Origin: Terriglobia bacterium
GTDB lineage: Bacteria > Acidobacteriota > Terriglobia > Terriglobales > Acidobacteriaceae
Length of the DNA stretch: 64,000 nt
Direction of reading: 5' to 3'
Assembly (NCBI GenBank): GCA_020073645.1
Contig: JAIQET010000012.1
Location: forward strand, 1 to 64,000
Shown piece after piece: positions 11,031 through 19,717 of the stretch. Below the pieces are notes generated by a model that was not told where the DNA came from, searched no databases, and was given only the letters and a program-made list of their open reading frames with translations. Position 1 is the first letter of the stretch. Each line of letters begins with the position of its first letter. Both the position numbers and the translations under genes were made by a program.

Positions 11031-11258
11031 ATGTCTCAAAGCAGAACCGCGGCACCCATGACCAGCGAACTGCGCAGCCTGCAGTTGCCTTCGACTCTGT
11101 GCGAACGCGCCGAGCAGAGGTTCGGGGCGCGTTTTGGCAGTGTGGAACAGCTTCTTACTTTCGTGTTGCAAGAACTCCTGCGCGACGACGCGGCGCAAAT
11201 GGACCAGGCCGAACAGCGCATCGTCGAACAAAGACTGAAAGACCTCGGGTACATTTGA
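11031..11258 (+). CDS. Small protein at head of exopolysaccharide locus, weakly ribbon-helix-helix-like
   Basis: A 75-residue protein; an internal start at 11058 (MTSELRSLQLP) would give 66 residues. The order beta strand (LRSLQLP), helix (TLCERAEQRF), helix (SVEQLLTFVLQELLRD) resembles a CopG/ribbon-helix-helix DNA-binding fold. The acidic tail ends EQRLKDLGYI, a C-terminal pattern I associate with small proteins in polysaccharide clusters. It lies 35 bp before the first methyltransferase of the locus and may be co-transcribed. If it is a DNA-binding protein it could regulate the locus, but this is inference. The fold assignment is weak. Confidence 0.5.
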   Translation: MSQSRTAAPMTSELRSLQLPSTLCERAEQRFGARFGSVEQLLTFVLQELLRDDAAQMDQAEQRIVEQRLKDLGYI

Positions 11259-11293
11259 CACGCGGCCCCACCCGTAGCAACAATCCGAACTTG

Positions 11294-11998
11294 ATGACAA
11301 AGATGGAAAGTCTGGAGCAGGTCCAGAGCATGGGCCGGGAACGGCTCTATCCGTCGCTCACCAACCCCAACTGGCTGGTGCTGCGCAAGCGGCGGGAATT
11401 GTTCCGGCGGTGGCTGGAAGGCCTGCCGGAGTTGAATCTTAGCGTGCTCGATATCGGCGGCCGGATTCAGCCTTACCGGCCACTCATGGCCGGCCAGGAG
11501 CGGCAGTATGTAGCCGTGGACTTGCGAGTCACGCCGCTTGTCGATGTAGTCGCCAATGCGGAGCGACTTCCGCTGGCCAGCGAAAGTTTCGACCTGGTTC
11601 TGTGTACGCAGATGCTGGAGTACGTTCCCCACCCCCAGCAGGCCATTCTTGAAATACACCGGGTTTTGAAGCCCCGCGGTGTTCTGCTGCTCAGTGTTCC
11701 AACCGCAAGTCTCAAGGACACAGACGAAGACCGCTGGCGCTTTCTGCCGGCAGGCATCCGGCAGTTGCTCTCCGCATTCTCAGAGATCGAATTGGTGGCC
11801 GAAGGCGGCAGTATTGCAGGTTTGTTTCGTACCGTGAATGTTTGCCTTCAGCTATTCGCCAGATATCGCGCGCTGCGCACAGTGCTGAGTCATACCATTA
11901 CGCCGGTACTGAACCTGGTGGGGGCGGGGATGGAGGGACTAGCGCGGAGCGACAACGAGGCTTTCGCGGTGAACTATAGTGTTCTGGCTCGAAAATAA
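11294..11998 (+). CDS. Class I SAM-dependent methyltransferase
   Basis: A 234-residue Methyltransf_11-type protein. SAM-binding motif I is VLDIGGRIQPY, followed by the acidic strand end AVDLRV, the post-motif NAERLPLASESFDLVLCTQ and EYVPHPQQAILEIHRVLKPRG. The start at 11294 is chosen because the frame upstream overlaps the small gene at 11031 and is unrelated. No membrane segment is seen. Position inside the exopolysaccharide cluster suggests it methylates a sugar or glycolipid intermediate, but the acceptor cannot be read from sequence. Confidence 0.8.
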   Translation: MTKMESLEQVQSMGRERLYPSLTNPNWLVLRKRRELFRRWLEGLPELNLSVLDIGGRIQPYRPLMAGQERQYVAVDLRVTPLVDVVANAERLPLASESFDLVLCTQMLEYVPHPQQAILEIHRVLKPRGVLLLSVPTASLKDTDEDRWRFLPAGIRQLLSAFSEIELVAEGGSIAGLFRTVNVCLQLFARYRALRTVLSHTITPVLNLVGAGMEGLARSDNEAFAVNYSVLARK

Positions 11999-12141
11999 CG
12001 TTGCCTCTCTCTGCGCGATAGGTTAAAAGTTGGCCTCATCAGCACAACATCCGAGTTTCGCATTCAATGAACAACTTTCTACTGGGCGGAGGAAGCCCGT
12101 TCCTGTATTTTCAGTTCTGAGACCACAACCTGGACGACTGC

Positions 12142-13311
12142 GTGCTTAATTTTGCTCGGAAGCTGTGGAACCTGGGTAAGGATGTTCCGGCGCAAGGCTT
12201 CTCCTTCAGCCGGCCGTTGCTGCTGATCCAGAGCGACGATTGGGGACGGGTTGGAGTGCGCGATCGCGAGGGTTATGAGCAGCTGCGCGCCAGCGGAATT
12301 CCGCTCGGTCAAAATCCCTACGACTTGTACACGCTGGAAACGGCGGAGGACGTTGCCGCCCTGGGGGAGATGCTGAATCGCCACCGCGATTCGACGGGAC
12401 GTCCGGCCTGTGTGTTGATGAATTTTGTGCTGGCGAACATCGATTTTCCCAAGACCCGAAGGAACAATTATCAGCAGATTCATTTGCGGACCCTGGCCGA
12501 GGGGCTTCCAGGAAACTGGAAACGGCCAGGACTGTTCGAGGCGTACCGGCAGGGAATCGGCGACGGGGTCTTCTATCCGGCGCTGCACGGGCTGACGCAT
12601 TTCTGCAAGCAAGCCGCGGAGTACCAGCTGGCGAAAAATGACGAGCGTGGGAGTTTGCTGCGCACCCTGTGGAAGGCGGAGACACCCTACATCTACTGGC
12701 GAATGCCCTGGATCGGATATGAATACTGCAATCCCGAGCCGCCCAAGGCGGGGTTCCTGCCGGCGGAAGCGCAGCAGGAATTGATTGCGGCTGCTGCGGA
12801 GAGCTTTACGAAGTTTTTCGCGAGGGCTCCCGTTTCCGCGTGCGCTCCAGGGTACCGGGCGGATCGGGAGACACACCTGGCGTGGTCGAAGTGCGGGGTG
12901 CGGGTGGCACAAAATGGCAGTGGCTCGCCTTTGCATCCGCATTTTGATGAATGGGAGCTTTTGCATCTGCATCGCACCATTGACATTGAGCCCTCGCAAC
13001 GGGATTTGCCGTTGGAGAAGTACATGCAACTTGCCGACGATTGCTTTGCCCGCGGGGTCCCAACGATTGTCTCAGTGCACGCGATCAACTTTCATTCCAC
13101 CCTCAAGGATTTTCGTGGGCCCACGCTACGGGCGTTGGATGAGTTTCTGTCAGCGCTGGAGGCAAAATATCCCAACCTGCTGTATGTGCATGATGGCGAT
13201 GTCTATGACATCGTGACACGAGGCAAGTTCGAGAACTCACACGGGAAGGTTTCTGTAACCGTCCAGCAGAATGCCGGCAAGGCGCGCTCGGCGGCCTGGG
13301 GAGCGAAATAG
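12142..13311 (+). CDS. Polysaccharide deacetylase-like protein of exopolysaccharide locus
   Basis: A 389-residue protein starting with GTG. LLLIQSDDWGRVGV matches the NodB-type metal/base Asp-Asp motif and YPALHGLTHF supplies the His-X3-His metal motif, so a divergent carbohydrate esterase 4 barrel is likely. The middle segment YIYWRMPWIGYEY is aromatic. No signal peptide is present, so it is probably cytoplasmic, unlike most extracellular CE4 enzymes. Its stop codon at 13309-13311 abuts the next start directly. Possible role: removal of acetyl groups from a nucleotide- or lipid-linked sugar. It could also be a non-catalytic family member. Confidence 0.6.
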   Translation: MLNFARKLWNLGKDVPAQGFSFSRPLLLIQSDDWGRVGVRDREGYEQLRASGIPLGQNPYDLYTLETAEDVAALGEMLNRHRDSTGRPACVLMNFVLANIDFPKTRRNNYQQIHLRTLAEGLPGNWKRPGLFEAYRQGIGDGVFYPALHGLTHFCKQAAEYQLAKNDERGSLLRTLWKAETPYIYWRMPWIGYEYCNPEPPKAGFLPAEAQQELIAAAAESFTKFFARAPVSACAPGYRADRETHLAWSKCGVRVAQNGSGSPLHPHFDEWELLHLHRTIDIEPSQRDLPLEKYMQLADDCFARGVPTIVSVHAINFHSTLKDFRGPTLRALDEFLSALEAKYPNLLYVHDGDVYDIVTRGKFENSHGKVSVTVQQNAGKARSAAWGAK

Positions 13312-14823
13312 ATGCCGGGACCGCGGTCGCTGGTGCTGATCACGGTGGACTGCCTGCGGGCTGACCATGTCGGCTTCCTCGGCTACGACCGGCCCACTAC
13401 GCCTTTTGTGGACGCGCTGGCTGCGGAGAGTGTGGTGTTCTCCAACGCAATCGTGGCGGGTGCGCCAACCTACTATTCTTTCCCAGCCATCCTGGCTTCC
13501 CGGCATCCACTGGCACTGGGCCGCGATGTGGTTGGGTTAGCGCCGGGTGAGCCCACGATTGCGACGGTTCTGAAAGAGTCAGGTTACGCGACCGCAGCAT
13601 TTCTGGCCGGGAACCCGTATCTCTCGCGACGGTTCGGCTACCAAGCGGGATTCGATGCATTCCGGGATTTTCTGGACGCGGAGATCGAATCACTTGTGGT
13701 ACCCGGCAACGGGGCAGGGAGTGGAGGTCTGCTCACCCGGCTGAACCGCAGTCTGGCGGAAGCGTGCCATAAGCTCGGTTTAGTGGGATCGCTGTACGAT
13801 GAGCTTTACTTCCAGTACTGCCAGAGAGTGGCGGCTTCACCGGCGCCATCGTTCGACAGGTTGCGTCGTTATCCCGCGGCGGATGTGATCGTGGACCACG
13901 CTTGCAACTGGCTGGCGGGAGTGGCGGAAGCGCCATTCTTCCTGTGGTTACACCTGATGGATCCTCACTCGCCGTATTATCCGCCACAAGATGCCCTGCG
14001 GTGGATGGGGACGCCTGAGATCAGTGCAGGCCGCGCGCGCTATCTGAACTCGTACTGGAACCGCGGCGATCTCGGGGCAAACCGATTCAGACGTCAGCGG
14101 GAGGAAGTAGTCGCGCTGTATGATGCGGGCATCCGGTGGGTGGATGCGCAAGTGGCGCGGCTGGTCGAGACGCTGCGTCACTCCCGCCTGTGGGACAACT
14201 GTGTGTTTGCTTTCACGTCCGACCACGGTGAAGAGTTTCTGGATCACGGAGGACGCTACCATCCGCCCTCCCGGGTCGCGGAGGAGTTGGTCCGGGTGCC
14301 GCTGTTGCTGCGCATGCCGAGTGTGAGTCAGACAGGGCCCGTACAAGCGCCCTTCAGTATGATTCACCTGGCGCCAACACTTCTGGAAGCGGCCGGTGCT
14401 CCCGTGCCCAGCAGTTTTTCTGGCCGCAGCTATGGGGCGCGGCTGCATTCGGCAGAAGACTGGGACGAGGCAGCCATCGTCGAATGCATTACCGACTGCG
14501 CCAATCTGTTCCGCGCCGACGGCAGGCTGGGCAGGCGTATCGTGGCTGTTCGCGAAAAGCGCTACAAGCTGGTGTTCGACTTCGGCCTGCATCGAGAACA
14601 GGTGTTTGATCTGGCTCGTGACCCCGGCGAGTTCCATCCGCTGCCTGCCGATGAGGAAAGGCCGGTGCGCAGGCGGTTGCTGGAGCGCCTTCGCCAGCAT
14701 CTTGCCGACTCGCGAGGGGATGGCGGCTCCGAGCGCCGGCTCAGGGCCCTCCTAAAAGAAATCCGGCTGGAATCGGCAACAGCAGCGGCATGCGAGTCCG
14801 AACTGGTCAGGACACAAGGCTGA
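13312..14823 (+). CDS. Sulfatase-like / alkaline phosphatase superfamily protein
   Basis: A 503-residue protein beginning immediately after the previous stop codon. SLVLITVDCLRADHVGFLGY is the N-terminal sulfatase metal motif and AFTSDHGEEFLDHG the second metal motif; a late block REKRYKLVFDFG is also family-typical. The classic Cys/Ser-X-Pro-X-Arg nucleophile box is not obvious; TYYSFPAILASR sits in that position. It may therefore be a phospho- or sulfotransferase/hydrolase variant. No signal peptide or membrane helix is seen. Context suggests modification of the glycan or its carrier. Confidence 0.75.
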   Translation: MPGPRSLVLITVDCLRADHVGFLGYDRPTTPFVDALAAESVVFSNAIVAGAPTYYSFPAILASRHPLALGRDVVGLAPGEPTIATVLKESGYATAAFLAGNPYLSRRFGYQAGFDAFRDFLDAEIESLVVPGNGAGSGGLLTRLNRSLAEACHKLGLVGSLYDELYFQYCQRVAASPAPSFDRLRRYPAADVIVDHACNWLAGVAEAPFFLWLHLMDPHSPYYPPQDALRWMGTPEISAGRARYLNSYWNRGDLGANRFRRQREEVVALYDAGIRWVDAQVARLVETLRHSRLWDNCVFAFTSDHGEEFLDHGGRYHPPSRVAEELVRVPLLLRMPSVSQTGPVQAPFSMIHLAPTLLEAAGAPVPSSFSGRSYGARLHSAEDWDEAAIVECITDCANLFRADGRLGRRIVAVREKRYKLVFDFGLHREQVFDLARDPGEFHPLPADEERPVRRRLLERLRQHLADSRGDGGSERRLRALLKEIRLESATAAACESELVRTQG

Positions 14824-14843
14824 ACTTAAGCAAGAACCAACTC

Positions 14844-15956
14844 ATGGGCAATCCGCCGGGCAAGATCAAGATACTGTTTATGGTGTCAGTCGACGCGCAG
14901 GACACCAACGCGCAGAGTCTTAATGCTCGGGAAATTGTTCTCCGCCTGGATCCGGAGCGCTTCGAGTCCACACTCTTTTACGAGCACAGCCCCGATGAGC
15001 GCCTGCTTCATCGCCCTTCCGTTCGCCTGGTAAGAATGCCTCGGCGAGCTCGCACTCTGTTTGTGCTGAAAGAAATGCTGAGGCGGCCGGATGTGATTGC
15101 CTACGTGGATTACAGCCCCGCGTCATATCTCTTCTTGCATCTGCCGAAAGTACTGCGTCAGGGTACGGTCACGGTCAGCCATGTGGAGGCTCCCGCCAGC
15201 GCTCTTGCCGGAGCGCCGGCATTTTTTCGCTGGCTCTATAAGGGGATTTTACCCAGATGCGAGGTGCACACCGGAATCACAGACTTCATCGTGCGCGAAG
15301 TCGCAGAAAGTCAGGGGGTGGGAGCCCAGTTTATTTTGCCTGTAGGCGTAGATACGAGGATGTTTGCTCCGCCTCCGGCGAGGAACAGCACCGTGCCGAC
15401 CGTGCTGTTCACAGGCACCGTGATGGAACGGAAGGGCCCGCATCTGGTGGTGGAGGCGGCAAAGCAACTGCCGCAGGCGGTCTTTTGGATCGTGGGCGCG
15501 GCGCGTGATGGTTTCGACCTAGTAGTGTGGAAGCGATGTGAGGAGTTGGGCGTCTCCAATGTGCGGTTCCATGGTCCGCTCCCGCAAACCTCGCTGGCAG
15601 CATTGATGCAGCGCAGTGATATTTTCCTTCTGCCATCGCGCCTCGAGGGTCTGCCCAAGGTCACCCTGGAGGCGGCCGCCACAGGTTTGCCTTGCGTGGT
15701 TTTTCGGGACTACGAGACACCCTCCGTGGTCGAAGGTATCACCGGGTTTCAGGTTGGCAGCTTCGAGGAAATGGTATCGCGCTTGAAATTGCTTATCGAG
15801 AACCGGGAATTGCGTCTGAAAATGGGGGCTGCAGCAGTCGAACATGTCAAGAAATTCGATTGGGATGTAGTCGCCCCGCAATGGCAGCAAGCCTACTTGC
15901 AGGTGGCCGCCGAGCACTTGCCGAAGCGGGTAAAAGCTGGGCGTGGTCCAGCATGA
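14844..15956 (+). CDS. Glycosyltransferase family 4
   Basis: A 370-residue GT-B glycosyltransferase. The start at 14844 (MGNPPGKIKILFMVS) places the first beta strand at the expected place; in-frame ATG 14790 overlaps the previous gene. The N-domain contains HVEAPASALAG; the C-domain starts with VPTVLFTGTVMERKGPHLVV and holds the retaining-GT4 block FLLPSRLEGLPKVTLEAAATG with the nucleotide-sugar binding Glu residues. It ends in an ATGA overlap with the next GT, so the two are translationally coupled. Donor and acceptor sugars are unknown. Confidence 0.85.
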   Translation: MGNPPGKIKILFMVSVDAQDTNAQSLNAREIVLRLDPERFESTLFYEHSPDERLLHRPSVRLVRMPRRARTLFVLKEMLRRPDVIAYVDYSPASYLFLHLPKVLRQGTVTVSHVEAPASALAGAPAFFRWLYKGILPRCEVHTGITDFIVREVAESQGVGAQFILPVGVDTRMFAPPPARNSTVPTVLFTGTVMERKGPHLVVEAAKQLPQAVFWIVGAARDGFDLVVWKRCEELGVSNVRFHGPLPQTSLAALMQRSDIFLLPSRLEGLPKVTLEAAATGLPCVVFRDYETPSVVEGITGFQVGSFEEMVSRLKLLIENRELRLKMGAAAVEHVKKFDWDVVAPQWQQAYLQVAAEHLPKRVKAGRGPA

Positions 15957-17146
15957 TCACGAACCTGCGCATGCCGGTTGAGGGCCATGCGAGAGCGCAG
16001 CAATCGCCCCACCTCTTGACCTTGACCCCGTTTTACCCGGTACGGAACGACGACGCGCAGGGTTGCTTCGTGGCTGAACCCTTGCGTTGGGTCGAGCGGA
16101 TGGGCGTGGTCAACACGGTCATCGCGGTACGGCCCTTCTACTACAGTCGGGTGCGTGCCAACGAGTCTGCTGTTCCGGCGCGCTGGAGTCATTTCTTTTC
16201 GCTGCCCGGCGGCTTTGGCTTACCCACGGCGGGAGCGTTCTTGTACGCTCACATTCTGCGGCAGGTGCGGGCGTTGCATAGAGCAAGACCCGTGCATCTC
16301 ATCCACGCTCACGCGCCTTTGCCCTGCGGACATGCGGCGGCTCTGCTGAGCCGCGAGCTGGGGATTCCCTTCGTCGTGACGGTGCACGGTCTGGATGCGT
16401 TCTCGATCAAGCAGGCAGGGGGACGCGCCGGGCAGTGGTGCAAGCGGGTGGCGCGGTGGGTGTATGGGTCCGCGCGAGAAGTGATTTGCATCAGCGAAAA
16501 GGTCCGCGAGCAGGTTCTGGAGGGCGGAGCCACGGTACGCACCGCAGTGGTGCATAACGGGGTAGATTCTCAAGTTTTTTCGCCGCGGGAGGAACCGCGC
16601 GGAGCGGAGGTTCTGCTCAGCGTGGGAAACTTGATTCCGATCAAGGGCCACGAGCTGCTTCTGCGCGCGTTTGGCGCCATCCAGCACAGGTTCCCTGGGC
16701 TGTCTTGCGAGATTATCGGCGATGGGCCGGAACGCTCTCGTTTGAGCGGGCTGGCTGCGGAACTCAACCTTGCGGGCAAGACGCGTTTTCTCGGACGCAG
16801 AAATCGGGCCCAGGTGGCCGAGGCCATGCAAGGCTGCACGATTTTCGCGTTGCCCAGCGAGTACGAAGGCTTGGGCTGCGTTTATCTGGAGGCGATGTCT
16901 GCCGGGAAGCCAGTGATCGGCTGCCGTGGGCAGGGAATCGAGGAAGTAATCCGCCATGGTGTCAACGGCTGGCTGGTGGAACCGCGGGACTTGCAGGGCC
17001 TCACCGACGCGCTTAACGAGTTACTGGAAAACCCACAACGGCGACAGCAGATGGGAGAGGCGGCGCGGCGCACGATCCTGGGCGGATTCACGCTGGCGCA
17101 TCAGGCGGAACGGCTGGCCCGCCTCTACCGGGAGTGCGCGGCGTGA
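15953..17146 (+). CDS. Glycosyltransferase family 4
   Basis: A 397-residue GT-B transferase starting in an ATGA overlap with the preceding GT. The frame is open far upstream, but the overlap start matches family length. HAPLPCGHAAALL and PFVVTVHGLDAF are in the acceptor-side domain. VLLSVGNLIPIKGHELLL and FALPSEYEGLGCVYLEAM are the donor-binding blocks of GT4 enzymes. It is soluble or peripheral at the inner membrane. Next gene starts inside its last codons. Confidence 0.85.
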   Translation: MITNLRMPVEGHARAQQSPHLLTLTPFYPVRNDDAQGCFVAEPLRWVERMGVVNTVIAVRPFYYSRVRANESAVPARWSHFFSLPGGFGLPTAGAFLYAHILRQVRALHRARPVHLIHAHAPLPCGHAAALLSRELGIPFVVTVHGLDAFSIKQAGGRAGQWCKRVARWVYGSAREVICISEKVREQVLEGGATVRTAVVHNGVDSQVFSPREEPRGAEVLLSVGNLIPIKGHELLLRAFGAIQHRFPGLSCEIIGDGPERSRLSGLAAELNLAGKTRFLGRRNRAQVAEAMQGCTIFALPSEYEGLGCVYLEAMSAGKPVIGCRGQGIEEVIRHGVNGWLVEPRDLQGLTDALNELLENPQRRQQMGEAARRTILGGFTLAHQAERLARLYRECAA

Positions 17147-18297
17147 GCCAGCGGTTGGTGATCCTGACCGAAATCATCGCGCCCTATCGCATTCCGGTTT
17201 TCAATGCGCTGGCCCAGCGCCCGGAGATCGATCTGCACGTAATTTTCCTGGCAGAGAACGATCCCGGCTTGCGCCAGTGGCTGGTGTATAAGGACGAGAT
17301 CCATTTTTCCTACCAGGTCCTGCCGTCGTGGAGGCGAAGGCTGGGGAAGTATAAGCTGCTGGTAAACCGGGGATTGGCAGCGGCCTTGCGGCAGGCCTCT
17401 CCGGACACCATTCTCTGCGGCGGCTACAACTACCCGGCATCCTGGGAGTCAATGTTGTGGGCGCGCCGGAACAGGGTACGGTTTCACCTGTGGGTCGAGA
17501 GCAATGCCCAGGACCAGCGCAGCGGCCACCTCTGGGTGGAGTCCCTGAAACGGAAATTTGTGCGCCATTGTGATGGGTTTGTGGTCCCGGGCAAGGCCTC
17601 GTTCGAATATGTCAAGAGCTTCGGCGTGGAAGACAGGTCCATCTTCACCGCCCCGAATGCGGTGGACACGGAACGGTTTGCGGAAGAAGCGGCCAGGGTA
17701 CGGGAGAATGCGGAGAGGCAACGCGCGGCACTGGGCCTGCCCGAGCGTTTTTTTCTCTTCGTCGGGCGGTTGGTGGTTGAAAAAGGAGTCTTTGATCTAC
17801 TGCAGGCGTATGGCACACTGGCTGCTAAGCTCAGAGAGGAAATCGGATTGGTGTTCGTGGGAGACGGGGTGGAGCGAGCGGCACTCCAGCGCCTGGCTGG
17901 GGAAATGAAGCCGGCATGCGTTCAATTTGCGGGTTTTGCCCACCGCGAACAGTTGGCTGCGTACTACGCCCTGGCAGAGGCATTGGTTTTCCCGACGCAC
18001 ACCGACCCCTGGGGACTGGTGGTGAATGAAGCGATGGCTTGTGGTCTGCCCATCATCGCAACCAGCGCGGCCGGTTGCACCGCGGACCTGGTAACCGATG
18101 GCTGGAATGGCCGCGTGATTCGTGCAGGCGACATCGGGCAGGCCGGTGCTGCCATGGCTGAGATTGCAGGCGACAGGGAGTTGCGATTGTTGATGGGCGA
18201 GCGCAGCCGGGAGCGCATCAAGGGATATTCGCCGGAGGCGTGTGCCGCCGGCATCGCCGAGGCGGCTTTGTCCTGTGAGGTGGGATGCCGTGGATGA
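17143..18297 (+). CDS. Glycosyltransferase family 4
   Basis: A 384-residue GT-B transferase. The GTG at 17143 overlaps the previous stop as GTGA; an in-frame GTG at 17134 is an alternative. The N-terminus RLVILTEIIAPYRIPVFNAL is typical of GT4 enzymes of exopolysaccharide loci. RFFLFVGRLVVEKGVFDLL opens the donor domain and ALVFPTHTDPWGLVVNEAMACG is the donor-sugar block. It is followed by the ligase gene with an 8-bp overlap. Confidence 0.85.
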   Translation: MSQRLVILTEIIAPYRIPVFNALAQRPEIDLHVIFLAENDPGLRQWLVYKDEIHFSYQVLPSWRRRLGKYKLLVNRGLAAALRQASPDTILCGGYNYPASWESMLWARRNRVRFHLWVESNAQDQRSGHLWVESLKRKFVRHCDGFVVPGKASFEYVKSFGVEDRSIFTAPNAVDTERFAEEAARVRENAERQRAALGLPERFFLFVGRLVVEKGVFDLLQAYGTLAAKLREEIGLVFVGDGVERAALQRLAGEMKPACVQFAGFAHREQLAAYYALAEALVFPTHTDPWGLVVNEAMACGLPIIATSAAGCTADLVTDGWNGRVIRAGDIGQAGAAMAEIAGDRELRLLMGERSRERIKGYSPEACAAGIAEAALSCEVGCRG

Positions 18298-19717
18298 GCG
18301 CTACACCAAGCTGATCCTACCGATTACCCTGCTGAGCTGCTGCCTGCTTGCGGTCTACTTGGCGATTTTCCGTCCCGGTTACCTCAGCAGCGCGCGCTAT
18401 CTGGGCACGCTGATCTTCCTACAGATCACGGCGGCGGCAATCTGGAATTACCGGCAGAGGTTCTTCGTGCTCATGGTGGTGGTTTTTCTCTGGGCTGGTA
18501 TGGCGCTTCCCCTGCGAGAGGCCTGGGTCTCCGGACGCTGGTTCGTCCTGCTTGCGGGCGCGCTGGTGGGTTTCGTAATCTACATGAAGGACCGTGACCA
18601 CCACTTCAGACTCTTTCACCTGGCGGCGTCCTTGTGTGTTTTGGCCGCCATGGTCTCGGCCATGGTTTCCGCGTATCCGGAGCAGGCGATCCTGAAGGCG
18701 CTCAGCTTGATGTTGTTGTTTCTCTATGGAGCGGCAGGGGCCCGGCTTGCGCTGATGGGCAGGGAGGCGCGGTTCTTTAGCGGGGTATTGCTGGGTTGCG
18801 AGATCCTGGTTTACATCAGCGCCATCTCCTATTTCATCTTTCACCTTCAGATCTTCGGCAATCCGAACTCTTTGGGCGCAGTGATGGGCGTGGCGGCCGT
18901 GCCCTTTCTCCTGTGGGGCGTCATTATTAGCGAAGGGGAAAGGCAGCAACGTCGCAGAACCTTTGCCTTAGTGCTGTCCGTCTTGCTGCTGTTGTCCAGT
19001 TATGCGCGAGCCGGGATTGTGGGAGGAGTCGTTGGGTGCCTGGTGCTGTGTATTGGGCTGCGCCGGTACCGGCTGCTGATCAAGGGTCTGGGCGTGGCTT
19101 TGCTTTCGGCGGTATTGGTGGTCGGCCTCGCCCCCATGCAGGAAGAGCAGGCAGAGTCGGTTACCTCGAGTTTCCTGTACAAGGGGCATCGCGACGAGGG
19201 AGTGCTGGGCTCGCGCATCACGGCGTGGCAGCGAACCTCGGAGAGCATTCAGGAACACCCATGGTTCGGCACCGGATTCGGCACGAGTTTCACCCACGAC
19301 GACCCCACTGCCCATACTCTGGCGTTTGAGTCGGCGGATGAAGCGACACGCGAACACGGCAGCAGCTATCTGGCTATCGCAGAATGGGTCGGGTTGTTGG
19401 GAGTGCTGCCTTTTTTCACTCTGATAGCTCTGGTGGGTTTCGAAGTGATCCGTGTTATGGGGTGGATGCGGAGCGTGGGCAATGCGTATGCTCCAGCCGT
19501 CCCGATCGCCGCCGTCCTGGCCGCGGGCCTGGCGCACGCAGCATTTGAAGACTGGCTTTTCGCGGTGGGCTACTACCTTTGCGTTTTCTTCTGGAGTTTC
19601 GCATTTGTCTTTATGGATGTAATTCCCAGGACAGCGCCCAGCCTCGCCGTGTCCAGAGCCTCCCAACCCTCGGGTGGATGGAGCAATGGTGTCGGTGTGG
19701 TCTTGCCGCAGCGATGA
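18290..19717 (+). CDS. O-antigen ligase/polymerase family membrane protein
   Basis: A 475-residue integral membrane protein with about 11-12 hydrophobic helices. The GTG at 18290 (MDERYTKLILPITLL) is preferred and overlaps the previous gene by 8 bp. A large periplasmic loop about residues 295-365 contains HPWFGTGFGTSFTH and EHGSSYLAIAEWVGLLG, the Wzy_C signature of WaaL/Wzy proteins. The family joins or polymerises undecaprenyl-linked glycans on the periplasmic face. It is the only polymerase/ligase candidate in the locus. The next GT starts in an ATGA overlap. Confidence 0.82.
   Translation: MDERYTKLILPITLLSCCLLAVYLAIFRPGYLSSARYLGTLIFLQITAAAIWNYRQRFFVLMVVVFLWAGMALPLREAWVSGRWFVLLAGALVGFVIYMKDRDHHFRLFHLAASLCVLAAMVSAMVSAYPEQAILKALSLMLLFLYGAAGARLALMGREARFFSGVLLGCEILVYISAISYFIFHLQIFGNPNSLGAVMGVAAVPFLLWGVIISEGERQQRRRTFALVLSVLLLLSSYARAGIVGGVVGCLVLCIGLRRYRLLIKGLGVALLSAVLVVGLAPMQEEQAESVTSSFLYKGHRDEGVLGSRITAWQRTSESIQEHPWFGTGFGTSFTHDDPTAHTLAFESADEATREHGSSYLAIAEWVGLLGVLPFFTLIALVGFEVIRVMGWMRSVGNAYAPAVPIAAVLAAGLAHAAFEDWLFAVGYYLCVFFWSFAFVFMDVIPRTAPSLAVSRASQPSGGWSNGVGVVLPQR

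Noticed and set aside
10982-11293. N-terminal extension of the methyltransferase ending at 11998
   Set aside because: The extension overlaps the small gene at 11031 in another frame and lacks similarity to methyltransferases; start 11294 fits the family.
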